From: JAHEGP01 sp963792875
Lineage (GTDB): Bacteria; Pseudomonadota; Gammaproteobacteria; Pseudomonadales; JAHEGP01
Direction: 5' to 3'
NCBI GenBank assembly: GCA_963792875.1
Contig: CAWBXV010000002.1
Coordinates: forward strand, 868,001-932,000
Length of the DNA stretch: 64,000 bases
Shown: positions 24,823 to 33,928 of the stretch, in pieces
Layout of the letters: each line of letters starts with the position of its first letter
How positions within the stretch are numbered: position 1 is the stretch's first letter
The notes under the pieces: generated by a model
Told to the model about the DNA's origin: nothing
What the model saw: only the letters and a program-made list of their open reading frames with translations
Databases searched by the model: none
Translations under genes and position numbers: made by a program

Positions 24823-25701
24823 ATGCAAGCCTATCTGATAAAGACACTGTTTCGCTGCGTTGCGCTGCTGCCGTTGTCGGCCCTGCGACGCATGGGCGAC
24901 GGTATCGGCAATCTTCTCTGGCGCCGCAGCGGGCGCGAAGCCAGGGTTACCCTGGAAAACCTCGAGCTGTGCTTCCCGGCTATGGATCCGCAGCAGCGCG
25001 AATTGCTGGCCGCGGCGTCGCTGCGGCATACCGCGCAAACCGCTTTGGAAATGATCAAGATATGGATGCAGCCCAATGAGCGCAGCGCGCCGCTGCTGCT
25101 GGGGGTGGAGAACGAACAGCTGATAGAGGAGAGCTTGCGCTCTCCCAAGGGGCTGCTGTTGTTGTTGCCGCATCTGGGCAACTGGGAAATGGTGGGCCTG
25201 TGGTGCGCGCGCTACGGGCAGTTTGCAACGCTGTATCAACCGCCCAAGCAGGCAGCGCTGGAGCCCTTGATCTGGAATGCCCGTCAGCGCCTGGGCAACA
25301 AGCTCTATCCCACGGACACCCGCGGGGTCAGGGCCGTGTTGAAAGAGCTGAAAAAGGGCGGCCGCAGCGCGGTATTGCCCGATCAGGAGCCCGAACCCGA
25401 GGGGGGGGTGTTCGCGCCCTTCTACGGCGTCCCTGCCCTGACCATGACGCTTGTTCACGGACTTGCCGGCCGCACTGACTGTGAGGTGCTGATGGCCTTT
25501 GGCAAGCGCGTAGCGGGTGGCTTTGTGATCGTGTTCAAGGAGCCGGACCCGCTGATCAAGGCCGATAATGTCGCGGAGGCCGCAGCCGCGCTCAATCGCA
25601 GTGTGGAGTCCTGCATCGCCGATTGCCCGGAACAGTATCAGTGGGAATACAAGCGCTTCAAGAAGCAGCCGGACGGCGCTCCCCGCCGCTATCAGTTCTA
25701 G
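24823..25701 (+). CDS. LpxL/HtrB-type lysophospholipid or lipid A acyltransferase
   Basis: This 292-residue inner-membrane enzyme belongs to the LpxL/LpxM family, which adds secondary acyl chains to lipid A using acyl-ACP. The catalytic HX4E motif is seen in LPHLGNWEMVG near residue 118. PDQEPEPEGGVFAPFYGVPA near 190 corresponds to the family's second block. The N terminus is hydrophobic. It starts divergently from glyQ, and its stop overlaps the convergent GIDE-domain gene by four bases. The acceptor (lipid A or another lipid) is not certain from sequence. Confidence 0.85.
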   Translation: MQAYLIKTLFRCVALLPLSALRRMGDGIGNLLWRRSGREARVTLENLELCFPAMDPQQRELLAAASLRHTAQTALEMIKIWMQPNERSAPLLLGVENEQLIEESLRSPKGLLLLLPHLGNWEMVGLWCARYGQFATLYQPPKQAALEPLIWNARQRLGNKLYPTDTRGVRAVLKELKKGGRSAVLPDQEPEPEGGVFAPFYGVPALTMTLVHGLAGRTDCEVLMAFGKRVAGGFVIVFKEPDPLIKADNVAEAAAALNRSVESCIADCPEQYQWEYKRFKKQPDGAPRRYQF

Positions 25702-26582
25702 GCCATCCCGCTGTAGAACAGGATCCAGCCGCCGAGGGTGCAGAGGCCGGCCAGCGCGGACAGATTCAGCACCGACCGGAACCGGTAGCCTCGAGCCATG
25801 TTCTCCGGGGCCTCGGTGGAAATCAGAAAGGGCCGGCCGCCGGCAGGCTTCGAAATCCGGTGCGCGGGGCTTCTGTCCGGTGCATCGTCCGCCGCCAGCG
25901 CGGCCTCCCTCCAGGCCTCGCGCCTGGCCGCGTCCCATTCATCCTGCTCAACGGTACCGTTGCCATTGCGATCGAAGCGCTCTATCAGGGCCGCCTGGTC
26001 CCGCTTCCATTGGCCCAGAATCTCCCTGCTGCGGGCCTGCTGTTGCCGGTGGTAGCTGGGGGGCTGGCTGGTCGTGAAGTCGCCCACCACGTAGATGGGC
26101 TGTCCTTCGATGATCCGCTGTTCCGCGTAGCGGTAACGCTGCCGCACCAGGGCCGCCAGCAGCGACTGCTGAGCCGGCTGCCGCGGATGTCTGTCGGTGC
26201 CGGTCCACTGCCTGCGCAGCGACGTCGAGACCTCCGCGCCTCTCGGCTCCACCCTGCTCCGTCCGGTGGCGTCGCGTAGATAGAACGGCTGCTCGCTGCA
26301 GCCTTGCTCCACGGTGACCCAGCGCGCTTTTTTGCCCGACTGATATCGCTCTATGTGGTATTGGTACCAGAGGCAGCGCTTGCCACTGAGCGGGGCGACC
26401 AGGGGTTCGCCTTCGGCCGGCTCTGTGACGCCGAGCAGTTCCACGTAGCCCTGGTGTGCCGAGCGGATTTTCGAGGTCGGCATGTCTTCGATGAGGCGCG
26501 CCTTGCGCAGGTTGATGAATGCGCCGAGTCCGCAGGCAGCCGCACCGGCGAAGCAGCCGCCGATGACCAGCAGCTGATTCAT
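25698..26582 (-). CDS. GIDE-domain membrane protein with an EF-hand loop
   Basis: This 294-residue protein has a membrane segment at about residues 4-24 and another near the C terminus (VLNLSALAGLCTLGGWILF). Between them is a region resembling the bacterial GIDE domain (E3 ubiquitin ligase-like, named after the mitochondrial protein but lacking a RING finger here), including RCLWYQYHIER and QRIIEGQPIYVVGDF. Residues 204-215, DRNGNGTVEQDE, match a full EF-hand calcium loop. Its start overlaps the lemA stop by four bases. LemA and GIDE-domain genes are often paired; their joint role is unknown. Confidence 0.75.
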   Translation of the reverse strand: MNQLLVIGGCFAGAAACGLGAFINLRKARLIEDMPTSKIRSAHQGYVELLGVTEPAEGEPLVAPLSGKRCLWYQYHIERYQSGKKARWVTVEQGCSEQPFYLRDATGRSRVEPRGAEVSTSLRRQWTGTDRHPRQPAQQSLLAALVRQRYRYAEQRIIEGQPIYVVGDFTTSQPPSYHRQQQARSREILGQWKRDQAALIERFDRNGNGTVEQDEWDAARREAWREAALAADDAPDRSPAHRISKPAGGRPFLISTEAPENMARGYRFRSVLNLSALAGLCTLGGWILFYSGMA

Positions 26583-27157
26583 GTGCCGCTGAACAACGCT
26601 TTGACGTCGACGTCGCGGACCTCATCCGCGCTGAACTCCAGCATTTCGAAGCTGCCGAAACCGCACAGCCGTGCCACGACGATATCCGGAAACTGCTCGA
26701 TGCGGACGTTGTTATTGTTGACCGCCTCGTTGTAGACCTCGCGCCGGTCGGCTATGGTGCTCTCGAGCTCGGAAATGCGGTTCTGCAATCGCTGGAAGCT
26801 CTCGCTGGCCTGCAGCACCGGATAACCCTCCGCCAGGGCGAACAGTTGGCCCAGTCCCTGCCTGAGCTGACTCTCAGCCTTGCCGAGATCCCTGAGATCG
26901 CCCCTGGCTTGTGCCCTCGCCACCTGGTTTCTCGCCCCGATGACCCGCTCCAGCGTGCTCTTCTCATAGGTCATGTACTGCCGGCAGGTGTCGATCAGCT
27001 TGGGCAGCTCTTCGTGCCGCTGTTTGAGCAGCACATCGATGTTGGCGAGGTGCTTTGCCACCGCGTGCTTGAGGCTGACCAGACCATTGTAGAGCACGAT
27101 CAGGTACACGACGCACACGCTGAGGACGGCTACAGTCGCGATGGTGTTGGCTTCCAT
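26579..27157 (-). CDS. LemA family protein
   Basis: LemA proteins are membrane-anchored helical proteins of unclear role. The 192 residues have one N-terminal membrane helix (about residues 6-26) and the family core VDVLLKQRHEELPKLID-like segment (here NIDVLLKQRHEELPKLIDTC), then YMTYEKSTLERVIGARN. The helical RRRE-like stretch and NNNVRIEQFPDIVVARLCGF near the end also match. It precedes and overlaps the GIDE-domain gene, which supports a shared function in the cell envelope. Confidence 0.92.
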   Translation of the reverse strand: MEANTIATVAVLSVCVVYLIVLYNGLVSLKHAVAKHLANIDVLLKQRHEELPKLIDTCRQYMTYEKSTLERVIGARNQVARAQARGDLRDLGKAESQLRQGLGQLFALAEGYPVLQASESFQRLQNRISELESTIADRREVYNEAVNNNNVRIEQFPDIVVARLCGFGSFEMLEFSADEVRDVDVKALFSGT

Positions 27158-27267
27158 GTGTTGCTCCCCGGGTTGATCGATGGGCCGGTTGGGCAGCCGC
27201 CGGTGGTGAAGCGCCGCTGCTCTCGAGGATGAAGTATGGAAAGGGCCATGGCGATCTGCAAACGCGG

Positions 27268-27864
27268 CTATTGCGTAGCGGGACTCAGCTCCGGTTTTTT
27301 GCCGATGAACAAACTACAGTCCCGCTCTCCCTGCGCCATGTCGCCGGCCCGGCCATCCTCCCGGTAGAAGACCAGCTCCAGGCCGGCGAACAGCCGCAGC
27401 AATTCGTTGGTTTCCAGCAGGTAGCTGGCGTTGCTGGGGCCGACCCGGTCCCGCTTGGTGCGGTTGAAGGTCTGGTAGAAGACCAGTCCGCCGGGTTCGA
27501 GTCCCTGCACGATGTGCGGACACAGGTCACGATGCAGGTAGCGCGTGACGACGATGACCTGGTACCGCCTCGGCCAGGCGAAGGGCTGTTCGACATCGAT
27601 CTGTCGCGTGCCGACGCTGAGACGTTCAACCCGGCAGAACTCGCGGAGCTTTGCCAGCGCGACGGCGGAGTAGTCCCACGCCTCGACCTGCAGTCCGCAG
27701 CGTGCCAGCAGCAGACTGTTGGCGCCAAGCCCGCAGGCGATCTCCAGAGCGTTCCCGCTGCCAGGCAGCAGGTGCAGGTTCTCCCGCAGCACGGTGGCTG
27801 CGCGACCCGGCGCCAGCGCCTCGGCGAATTGCCGGTCCCATTTCCCGCTGTCGGCAGTGGACAT
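27268..27864 (-). CDS. class I SAM-dependent methyltransferase
   Basis: This 198-residue protein has the Rossmann-type SAM-binding motif ALEIACGLGANSLLLA near residue 40 and a YQTFNRTKRDRVGPSN segment in the second half. It resembles TehB-like and UbiE-like small methyltransferases, but the substrate cannot be told. ATG 27864 overlaps the trkH stop by one base (TGATG), so it is translated after trkH. A much longer upstream extension of the frame is antisense-like code inside trkH and is not part of the protein. Confidence 0.8.
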   Translation of the reverse strand: MSTADSGKWDRQFAEALAPGRAATVLRENLHLLPGSGNALEIACGLGANSLLLARCGLQVEAWDYSAVALAKLREFCRVERLSVGTRQIDVEQPFAWPRRYQVIVVTRYLHRDLCPHIVQGLEPGGLVFYQTFNRTKRDRVGPSNASYLLETNELLRLFAGLELVFYREDGRAGDMAQGERDCSLFIGKKPELSPATQ

Positions 27865-29315
27865 CAGCGGCGCCAGAACACCGGCGTGAACAGCACCAGC
27901 AGGGTGAATATCTCCAGCCTTCCCAGCAGCATGGAAAAGCACATGATGATCTTGGCCGCGTGGTTGGTCTCTCCGTAGTGAGCGGTGACGTTGCCCAGGC
28001 CCGGACCCAGATTGTTGATGGTGGCGGTCGTGGCGGAAAACGCTGTGACGTAGTCCATGCCCGTCCCCATCAGCGCGATCAGGATCGCGGTGTAGGACAT
28101 CATATAGACCGCAATAAAACTCCACACGGCGCTGACGACCTTGGCGGGCACGCGCCGGCTGCCGAGCTTGAGGGGAATCACCGCGTTGGGGTGTACCAGC
28201 TGCGCCAGTTCTCTGAAACCCTGACGCACGATCAGCATGATGCGGACCGCCTTCATGCCGCCGCCGGTGGAGCCCGCACATCCCCCCATAAAGGACAACA
28301 GAATGAGCATCACCGGGAGAAACGCGGGCCAGACCGAGAAGTCCGCGGTGGCGAATCCCGTCGTGGTGGCCATCGATATCGTCTGGAAACTACCTTGCAG
28401 CAGGCTTTCCTCCAGGGAAAACATGCCGCTGTGCAGGAGGTAGCCGCAGATGATCAGCGTCGCCAGTCCGATGGCCTTCAGGTAGAACATGGTCTCCGGG
28501 TCGTTGCCGTAGTGGCTGAAATCCCGCCGCTGCCACGCCATGAAGTGGAGGCTGAAATTGATGCCGGCAATCACCATGAACACGCAGCAGATCAGCATGA
28601 TCGCGGGACTCTGGAAATAGCCGATGCTGGCATCATGGGTGGAGAAACCGCCGATGGCCACGGTGGAAAAGGAGTGGCAGATGGCATCGAAGCCGCTCAT
28701 GCCCGCCAGCCAGTAACAGGCGGCGCACACCGCGGTCAGCGCGACGTAGAGGATGAACAGCGCCTTGGCGGTCTCGGTGATGCGCGGCGTCATCTTCGCA
28801 TCCTTGACGGGGCCGGGGGTTTCAGCCCGGTACAGCTGCATGCCGCCGACCCCCAGCATGGGCAGAATGGCGACGGCGATGACGACGATGCCGATGCCGC
28901 CGAGCCACTGCAATTGCTGGCGGTAGTAGAGGATAGACCTCGGCAGGTGGTCCAGGCTGGTGATTACGGTTGCGCCGGTGGTGGTGAGTCCCGAGATGGA
29001 TTCGAACAGGGCCTCGCTGGGCGACAGATCGAGCTCGGAATGCGCAATGAAAAACGGCACCGATCCGGCGACGCCAAGGCCCAGCCAGAACAGCGAGGTG
29101 ATGAGGAAGCCGTCGCGGATGCGCAGGTCGCGCCGGTTGTTGCGGGCAGGAAACCAGATCGAAGCCCCGGAAACCAGCACGATCAGAAAGCCGAGCCCGA
29201 AGGTGAGGTACTCGCCGTCCCGGTAATACAGCGATACCGCCAGCGGCACCAGCATGGTCGCGCTGAAAAACATCAGGAGTACGCCGAGAACTCGCAGGCT
29301 GGCGGCTGGTCGCAT
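27864..29315 (-). CDS. trkH: Trk system potassium uptake protein TrkH
   Basis: TrkH is the membrane channel/transporter subunit of Trk, working with cytosolic TrkA. ATG 29315 gives 483 residues, equal to E. coli TrkH; the longer frame adds 22 unsupported residues. There are four membrane-pore-membrane repeats. Selectivity loops include SGLTTTGATV near residue 110, a second near FSTVAIGGFSTHD, a third in SMATTTGFATADF, and a fourth in SATTATINNLGPGLG. It lies 93 bases downstream of trkA on the same strand. Confidence 0.96.
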   Translation of the reverse strand: MRPAASLRVLGVLLMFFSATMLVPLAVSLYYRDGEYLTFGLGFLIVLVSGASIWFPARNNRRDLRIRDGFLITSLFWLGLGVAGSVPFFIAHSELDLSPSEALFESISGLTTTGATVITSLDHLPRSILYYRQQLQWLGGIGIVVIAVAILPMLGVGGMQLYRAETPGPVKDAKMTPRITETAKALFILYVALTAVCAACYWLAGMSGFDAICHSFSTVAIGGFSTHDASIGYFQSPAIMLICCVFMVIAGINFSLHFMAWQRRDFSHYGNDPETMFYLKAIGLATLIICGYLLHSGMFSLEESLLQGSFQTISMATTTGFATADFSVWPAFLPVMLILLSFMGGCAGSTGGGMKAVRIMLIVRQGFRELAQLVHPNAVIPLKLGSRRVPAKVVSAVWSFIAVYMMSYTAILIALMGTGMDYVTAFSATTATINNLGPGLGNVTAHYGETNHAAKIIMCFSMLLGRLEIFTLLVLFTPVFWRR

Positions 29316-29408
29316 ATCGATAAACCGTGCTGAATGCTGTGGTCCTGGAAGGGTGATGCCGCAGTGTATGGCTACCAGCACGGCGCCCAGGAAATGTTGG
29401 AGAGCCCT

Positions 29409-30782
29409 CTAGAAAAAGGTGAATCCCACCTGAAACAGTTTCTCCACCGCAGTGATCTTCGAGCTGTCGAGAAAAAACAGAATGACGTGGTCATCGGTCT
29501 GAATGACGAGGTCGCGGTGGGGCATCAGCACCTGCTCGCCCCGGACCACGGCTCCCGTGGTCACGCCCTTGGGCAGATTGATCTCAGACATGCGCTTGCC
29601 GACGATCTTGGATGTCTGTTCATCGCCGTGGGCTATGAGCTCGATGGCTTCGGCGGCGCCGCGCCGCAGCGAGTGCACGTTGACCACATCGCCCTTGCGC
29701 ACGTGGGTGAGCAAGCTGCCGATCGCCACCTGCTGGGGGGACACCGCGACGTCTATCTCGGTGCCCTGCATCAGCTCGACGTAGGCCGGTTTGGTGATGA
29801 TGGTCACCACCTTGGAAGCGCCGAGCTGCTTGGCCAGCAGCGACGACATGATGTTGGCTTCGTCATCGTTGGTCAGCGCGCAGAACACGTCACAGTCCTC
29901 GATGTTTTCGCTCATCAGGAGATTCTTGTCAGATGCCTCGCCGTTGAGCACGATGGTCTTGGTGAGGTCTTCCGACAGGGCACGGCAGCGCTCATAATCG
30001 CGCTCGATCAGCTTGACGTTGAAGCGGTCCTCAATGGAGCGGGCCAGGCGATGCCCGATGTTGCCACCCCCCGCGATGACCACGCGCTTGTAGCGTTTGT
30101 CGTCGTGTCTCAGCTCCGCGATGACGCGCCGGATATTCTCCCGCCCGGCGATAAAGAACACCTCATCGCCGATTTCGACCACGGTATCGCCGTGGGGCAT
30201 GATGGAGTGGTGCTTGCGGAAGATGGCTGCGATGCGGGTATCCACCCCGGGAATGTGCTTGCGGATCTCTTGCAATTCCTGGCCGACCAGAGGGCCGCCC
30301 TCTACGGCCCGGACCGCCACCAGCTGTACCCTGCCCCCCGCAAACTCGAGTACCTGCAGCGCGCCGGGATAATTCAGCAGGCGCACGATGTGATCGGTGA
30401 CGATCTGCTCCGGATAGATGATGACATCGATGGGAAAGCCACCTTCACCGAACAGCCGGCTGTTCGCCGCGAAATCGCTCGAGCGTATGCGGCTGATCTT
30501 GGTGGGCGTCTGGAACAGCAGCTCGGCGACCTGGCAGGCGACCATATTGATTTCGTCATAGGCGGTCACTGCCACCAGCATGTCGGCATCCTCGCCGCCG
30601 GCCGCGCGGATGATCTCCGGGCTGGCGGCGTGACCCACGATCGTGTTGATATCCAGCCGATCCTGAAGTTCCCGCAGGCGCTCGCCATTGTTGTCGACCA
30701 GAGTGACATCGTTGCGCTCTCTGGCCAGGTGCTCGGCCAGAGTGCCACCCACCTGCCCCGCTCCCAGAATGATGATCTTCAT
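29409..30782 (-). CDS. trkA: Trk system potassium uptake regulator TrkA
   Basis: TrkA is the NAD-binding peripheral subunit that gates TrkH. The 457 residues match the E. coli 458 and show the duplicated RCK layout. The first Rossmann motif is MKIIILGAGQVGGTLAEHL at the N terminus, the second VVIAGGGNIGHRLARSI near residue 235; each is followed by a TrkA_C domain. It lies between rsmB and trkH in the order def-fmt-rsmB-trkA-trkH seen across gammaproteobacteria. Confidence 0.97.
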   Translation of the reverse strand: MKIIILGAGQVGGTLAEHLARERNDVTLVDNNGERLRELQDRLDINTIVGHAASPEIIRAAGGEDADMLVAVTAYDEINMVACQVAELLFQTPTKISRIRSSDFAANSRLFGEGGFPIDVIIYPEQIVTDHIVRLLNYPGALQVLEFAGGRVQLVAVRAVEGGPLVGQELQEIRKHIPGVDTRIAAIFRKHHSIMPHGDTVVEIGDEVFFIAGRENIRRVIAELRHDDKRYKRVVIAGGGNIGHRLARSIEDRFNVKLIERDYERCRALSEDLTKTIVLNGEASDKNLLMSENIEDCDVFCALTNDDEANIMSSLLAKQLGASKVVTIITKPAYVELMQGTEIDVAVSPQQVAIGSLLTHVRKGDVVNVHSLRRGAAEAIELIAHGDEQTSKIVGKRMSEINLPKGVTTGAVVRGEQVLMPHRDLVIQTDDHVILFFLDSSKITAVEKLFQVGFTFF

Positions 30783-30918
30783 AATTTACTGTCCGCAGAC
30801 GCCGATTGCCAATGGCGCGCCCCCTGCGGTGGCGGCCGGAAATTTTGCGCCGGACCCGGGCCGCGTCCCGGGTGGTGGCGGGGTCACCGGGCGTGCGGTC
30901 GGCTGCGGCCGCCGGTGT

Positions 30919-32226
30919 TCAGGACTTGCGCAATACTGCATAGAAAAAGCCGTCGTGCCCGGCTGCCACAGGCAGCAGCTGCCGACCCCTCGCCGTCGCC
31001 AGTCCCCAGTTCACCGCCAGCGGCTCTGTGCGGGCATCGGCGTGCTGCAGTGCGAAGCGGTCGACGACGTCGTCATTCTCCTCCCGGAGTATCGAACAGG
31101 TGCTGTAGATCAGCATACCCCCAGGTTCAAGGCACGGCCACACGGCCTGCAGCAGCGTCTCCTGCGCGGCTGCCAGCCGCGCGATATCGGCGGGTTTGCG
31201 CAGCAGCTTGATATCGGGATGCCGCCGGATGACGCCGGTTGCAGAGCACGGGGCATCGAGCAGAATCGCGTTGTAGGGCAGGCCGTCCCACCAATCGCTG
31301 ACGCGGGTCAGGTCTGCCTCGATCAGGCGGGCGCTCAATCCCAGTCTCTCCAGATTGGATGCGACCCGCGCCAGACGCTGTCCGTCGATTTCGATGGCGT
31401 CCACGGCGAGCCCGTCACCGCCGAGTTCCAGCAGGTGGCCGGTCTTGCCACCCGGGGCACAGCAGCAATCCAGCAGCCGCATGCCCCGTGACGGTTGCAG
31501 CAGCGGCGCTACCAGCTGCGATGCTTCGTCCTGAACGCTGCACAGGCCCTGGTCGAAGCCCGGCAGGTCGTGCACGTCGCGGGGCTGTGACAGCTGCAGG
31601 CCCCACGGGCTGAATGCGCAGTGGCTTGCCTCTATGCCCGCGTCAGCCAGCAGCTGCCGGTAGTCTTCGGTCGAGGTCCTGGCAGCGTTGACGCGCAGGG
31701 TCATCGGTGGCGGCGAGCTGTTGGCCGCCACGATCTCCCGCCATTGCCCGGGCCACTGTCGCTGCAGCGCCTGCCACAGCCATTGGGGATGGCTGGCGGC
31801 CTGTGCCGGCTCGAGTCCCGCGCGCAGTTCGGCGCCGGAGCGCTGGTAATTGCGCAGCACGCCATTGACCAGCGCTTTCGCCCAGGGCTTGCGCAGGTCG
31901 CTGGTGGCCGCCACGGTGGCTGAGATGGCGGCGTGGTCCGGCACCCGCAGGTAGTCCATCTGATAGATCCCTATCAGCAGCAGGGCTTTGATGTCGCCGT
32001 CCTTGGCCTTGAGCGGCCTGGTCAGCATCTTGTCCAGCAGGGCTTGCAGGCGGTGGTAATAGCGCGCGGTGCCGAAGCACAACTCGGCGACGAAGGCGCG
32101 GTCCTTCCCGGAGAGCCGCGCGCTGGCTGCGGGCAGCAGCGTGTTCAGCGATCCCTGGTCGCTCAGCAGGCTGGCGACCACCGCGGCGGCGATGCCCCTG
32201 GTGCTGCTGATGGACGATTCAGGCAT
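30919..32226 (-). CDS. rsmB: 16S rRNA (cytosine-967-C5)-methyltransferase RsmB
   Basis: RsmB (Sun/Fmu) methylates C967 of 16S rRNA. ATG 32226 gives 435 residues, near the E. coli 429; a longer frame only repeats fmt sequence out of frame. An N-terminal NusB-like helical domain is followed by the methyltransferase domain with DCCCAPGGKTGHLLEL near residue 260, DAPCSATGVIRRHPDIK near 320 and STCSILREEND near 385, the PC and TC cysteine motifs of RNA m5C enzymes. The start overlaps the fmt 3' end by eight bases. Confidence 0.96.
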   Translation of the reverse strand: MPESSISSTRGIAAAVVASLLSDQGSLNTLLPAASARLSGKDRAFVAELCFGTARYYHRLQALLDKMLTRPLKAKDGDIKALLLIGIYQMDYLRVPDHAAISATVAATSDLRKPWAKALVNGVLRNYQRSGAELRAGLEPAQAASHPQWLWQALQRQWPGQWREIVAANSSPPPMTLRVNAARTSTEDYRQLLADAGIEASHCAFSPWGLQLSQPRDVHDLPGFDQGLCSVQDEASQLVAPLLQPSRGMRLLDCCCAPGGKTGHLLELGGDGLAVDAIEIDGQRLARVASNLERLGLSARLIEADLTRVSDWWDGLPYNAILLDAPCSATGVIRRHPDIKLLRKPADIARLAAAQETLLQAVWPCLEPGGMLIYSTCSILREENDDVVDRFALQHADARTEPLAVNWGLATARGRQLLPVAAGHDGFFYAVLRKS

Positions 32227-33196
32227 CTTGGTGGCAGCGCGTCCCGGGCTCGAACAGGTCGCGCCGGGCATTGAGGACTGCGGCGACATCGAGCACCTTG
32301 CGGCCGGGCAGCTGCAGCTGCCGGATCGCCAGAATGCCCCGACCACAGGCGATGTCGATGCCGTTCCTGTGCGCCCGCAGGATAGTGCCAGGGGCGGCGT
32401 CATGCTCCTGATCGACGGGCCGCGCCAGCCAGATCTTCACGCGCTGGTCACCGATGCAGGTCTGGGCGACATTGGCGGAGCACAGGGCCCTCACTTTGCG
32501 GTCGATCGCCACCGCGTCGTCGCGCCAGTCTATCCAGGCCTCGGCCTTGTCCAGCTTGCGGGCATAGGTGGCCGCGCTGTCGTCCTGGGGCGTCGATACC
32601 GCGGTGCCGGAGGCCAGGCTGCCGAGGGTATCGAGCAGCGCTCCCCTGCCCAGGGCGGCCAGCCGGCTGCGCAGCAGATCGCCGGTGGTGCTGGCATCGA
32701 TCGCACAGCGCGCCGTGTTGAGCATGGCGCCGGTGTCCAGGCCGGCGTCCATCTGCATGATGGTGATCCCCGTCTCCTGGTCGCCCGCCTCGATGGCGCG
32801 CTCGATGGGGGCCGCCCCGCGCCATCGGGGCAGTAGCGAGGCGTGCACGTTGATACAGCCGAGTCTGGGTGTATCCAGCACGCGCTGAGGCAGAATCAGG
32901 CCATAGGCCACCACCACCATGAGGTCAGCGCCCAGCGCCGCCAGTGCCTCCTGCTCGGCCGGGTCCCTCAGGCTGAGCGGCTGCCTGACCGGCAGGCCGT
33001 AGGTCAGCGCGAGCGCTTTGACGGGGCTGTGCTGGAGCTTCTTGCCCCTGCCGGCGGCACGGTCCGGCTGCGTATACACCGCGAGGATGTGGTGATCGCT
33101 GTCGTGCAGCGTGGCCAGGTGCTCCGCGGCAAAGTCCGGCGTGCCGGCGAATACGAGCCGCAGCGCGCGGTGGGGATCTGAGCGGGTGCCGGTCAT
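32219..33196 (-). CDS. fmt: methionyl-tRNA formyltransferase
   Basis: Fmt formylates initiator Met-tRNA using 10-formyl-THF. The 325 residues are close to the E. coli 315. LRLVFAGTPDFAAEHL at the start, NVHASLLPRWRGAAPIERA near residue 110 with the catalytic His, and GDQETGITIMQMDAGLDTG fit the family. The C-terminal tRNA-binding domain ends with KVLDVAAVLNARRDLFEPG. It follows def by one base and overlaps rsmB. Confidence 0.97.
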   Translation of the reverse strand: MTGTRSDPHRALRLVFAGTPDFAAEHLATLHDSDHHILAVYTQPDRAAGRGKKLQHSPVKALALTYGLPVRQPLSLRDPAEQEALAALGADLMVVVAYGLILPQRVLDTPRLGCINVHASLLPRWRGAAPIERAIEAGDQETGITIMQMDAGLDTGAMLNTARCAIDASTTGDLLRSRLAALGRGALLDTLGSLASGTAVSTPQDDSAATYARKLDKAEAWIDWRDDAVAIDRKVRALCSANVAQTCIGDQRVKIWLARPVDQEHDAAPGTILRAHRNGIDIACGRGILAIRQLQLPGRKVLDVAAVLNARRDLFEPGTRCHQDA

Positions 33197-33197
33197 A

Positions 33198-33713
33198 TCA
33201 AAGGTTTACCGCTCTGCCCTTCTGCTGTTTGACCAGCTTGCTGCGGATGCGCTGACGCTTGACGACAGAGAGATAATCCACGAACAGCTTGCCCTCAAGG
33301 TGGTCGATCTCGTGCTGCAGGCAGACTGACAGCAGCCCGGAGGGTTCCAGGGTGAAGGGCTGACCATGGCGGTCGCTGGCGGTCACGCGAACGCTGCAAG
33401 GTCTGCTCACCGCCTCGTAAAACCCCGGTACAGAGAGGCATCCCTCCTCGTAGGAGTGGGGCGTCTGGTCAACGATCTCGATCTTGGGATTGATAAACAC
33501 CAGAGGCTCGTTCTTTTCGTCCGACACGTCGATAACGATGATGCGCTTGTGGACGTTGACCTGGGTGGCCGCGAGGCCAACGCCGGGCGCCGCGTACATG
33601 GTTTCGAACATGTCGTCGATCAGGGTCGACAGGGCCGCGTCGAACACGGTCACCGGTTTGGCTTGGGTCCGGAGTCTGGGGTCGGGGAATTCCAGTATTT
33701 CGAGTTTGGCCAT
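33198..33713 (-). CDS. def: peptide deformylase
   Basis: Def is the metalloenzyme that removes the N-formyl group from new proteins. The 171 residues contain motif 1 GVGLAATQ, motif 2 EGCLSVPG with the metal-binding cysteine, and motif 3 QHEIDHLEG with the two histidines and catalytic glutamate. It is the first gene of the leftward def-fmt-rsmB group and is divergent from the LysM gene. Confidence 0.97.
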   Translation of the reverse strand: MAKLEILEFPDPRLRTQAKPVTVFDAALSTLIDDMFETMYAAPGVGLAATQVNVHKRIIVIDVSDEKNEPLVFINPKIEIVDQTPHSYEEGCLSVPGFYEAVSRPCSVRVTASDRHGQPFTLEPSGLLSVCLQHEIDHLEGKLFVDYLSVVKRQRIRSKLVKQQKGRAVNL

Positions 33714-33928
33714 AGCTACTTTGTGATCGACTTCCAGTATGTTGCCGTGAAAAAGCGACTCTCGCTGCTAAGCTTATGACAACAATTAATTCGAGATTGC
33801 TGCTGGGGCTCGGACAACGGCCCAGCTTTGGTGCAGCGCTCATATTATACGATTCAGCGGCCAATATCGCCCAGAAAGTCGCCTGGTAAGAGACGCGATA
33901 ACAACAACTCAGTACGAAGGAATCCAGT

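Noticed and set aside
27651..31211. Long open frames of 560 and 625 codons on the plus strand
   Set aside because: They lie antisense to trkH, trkA and rsmB, have no family motifs and show the Arg/Gly/His-rich composition of shadow frames in GC-rich DNA.
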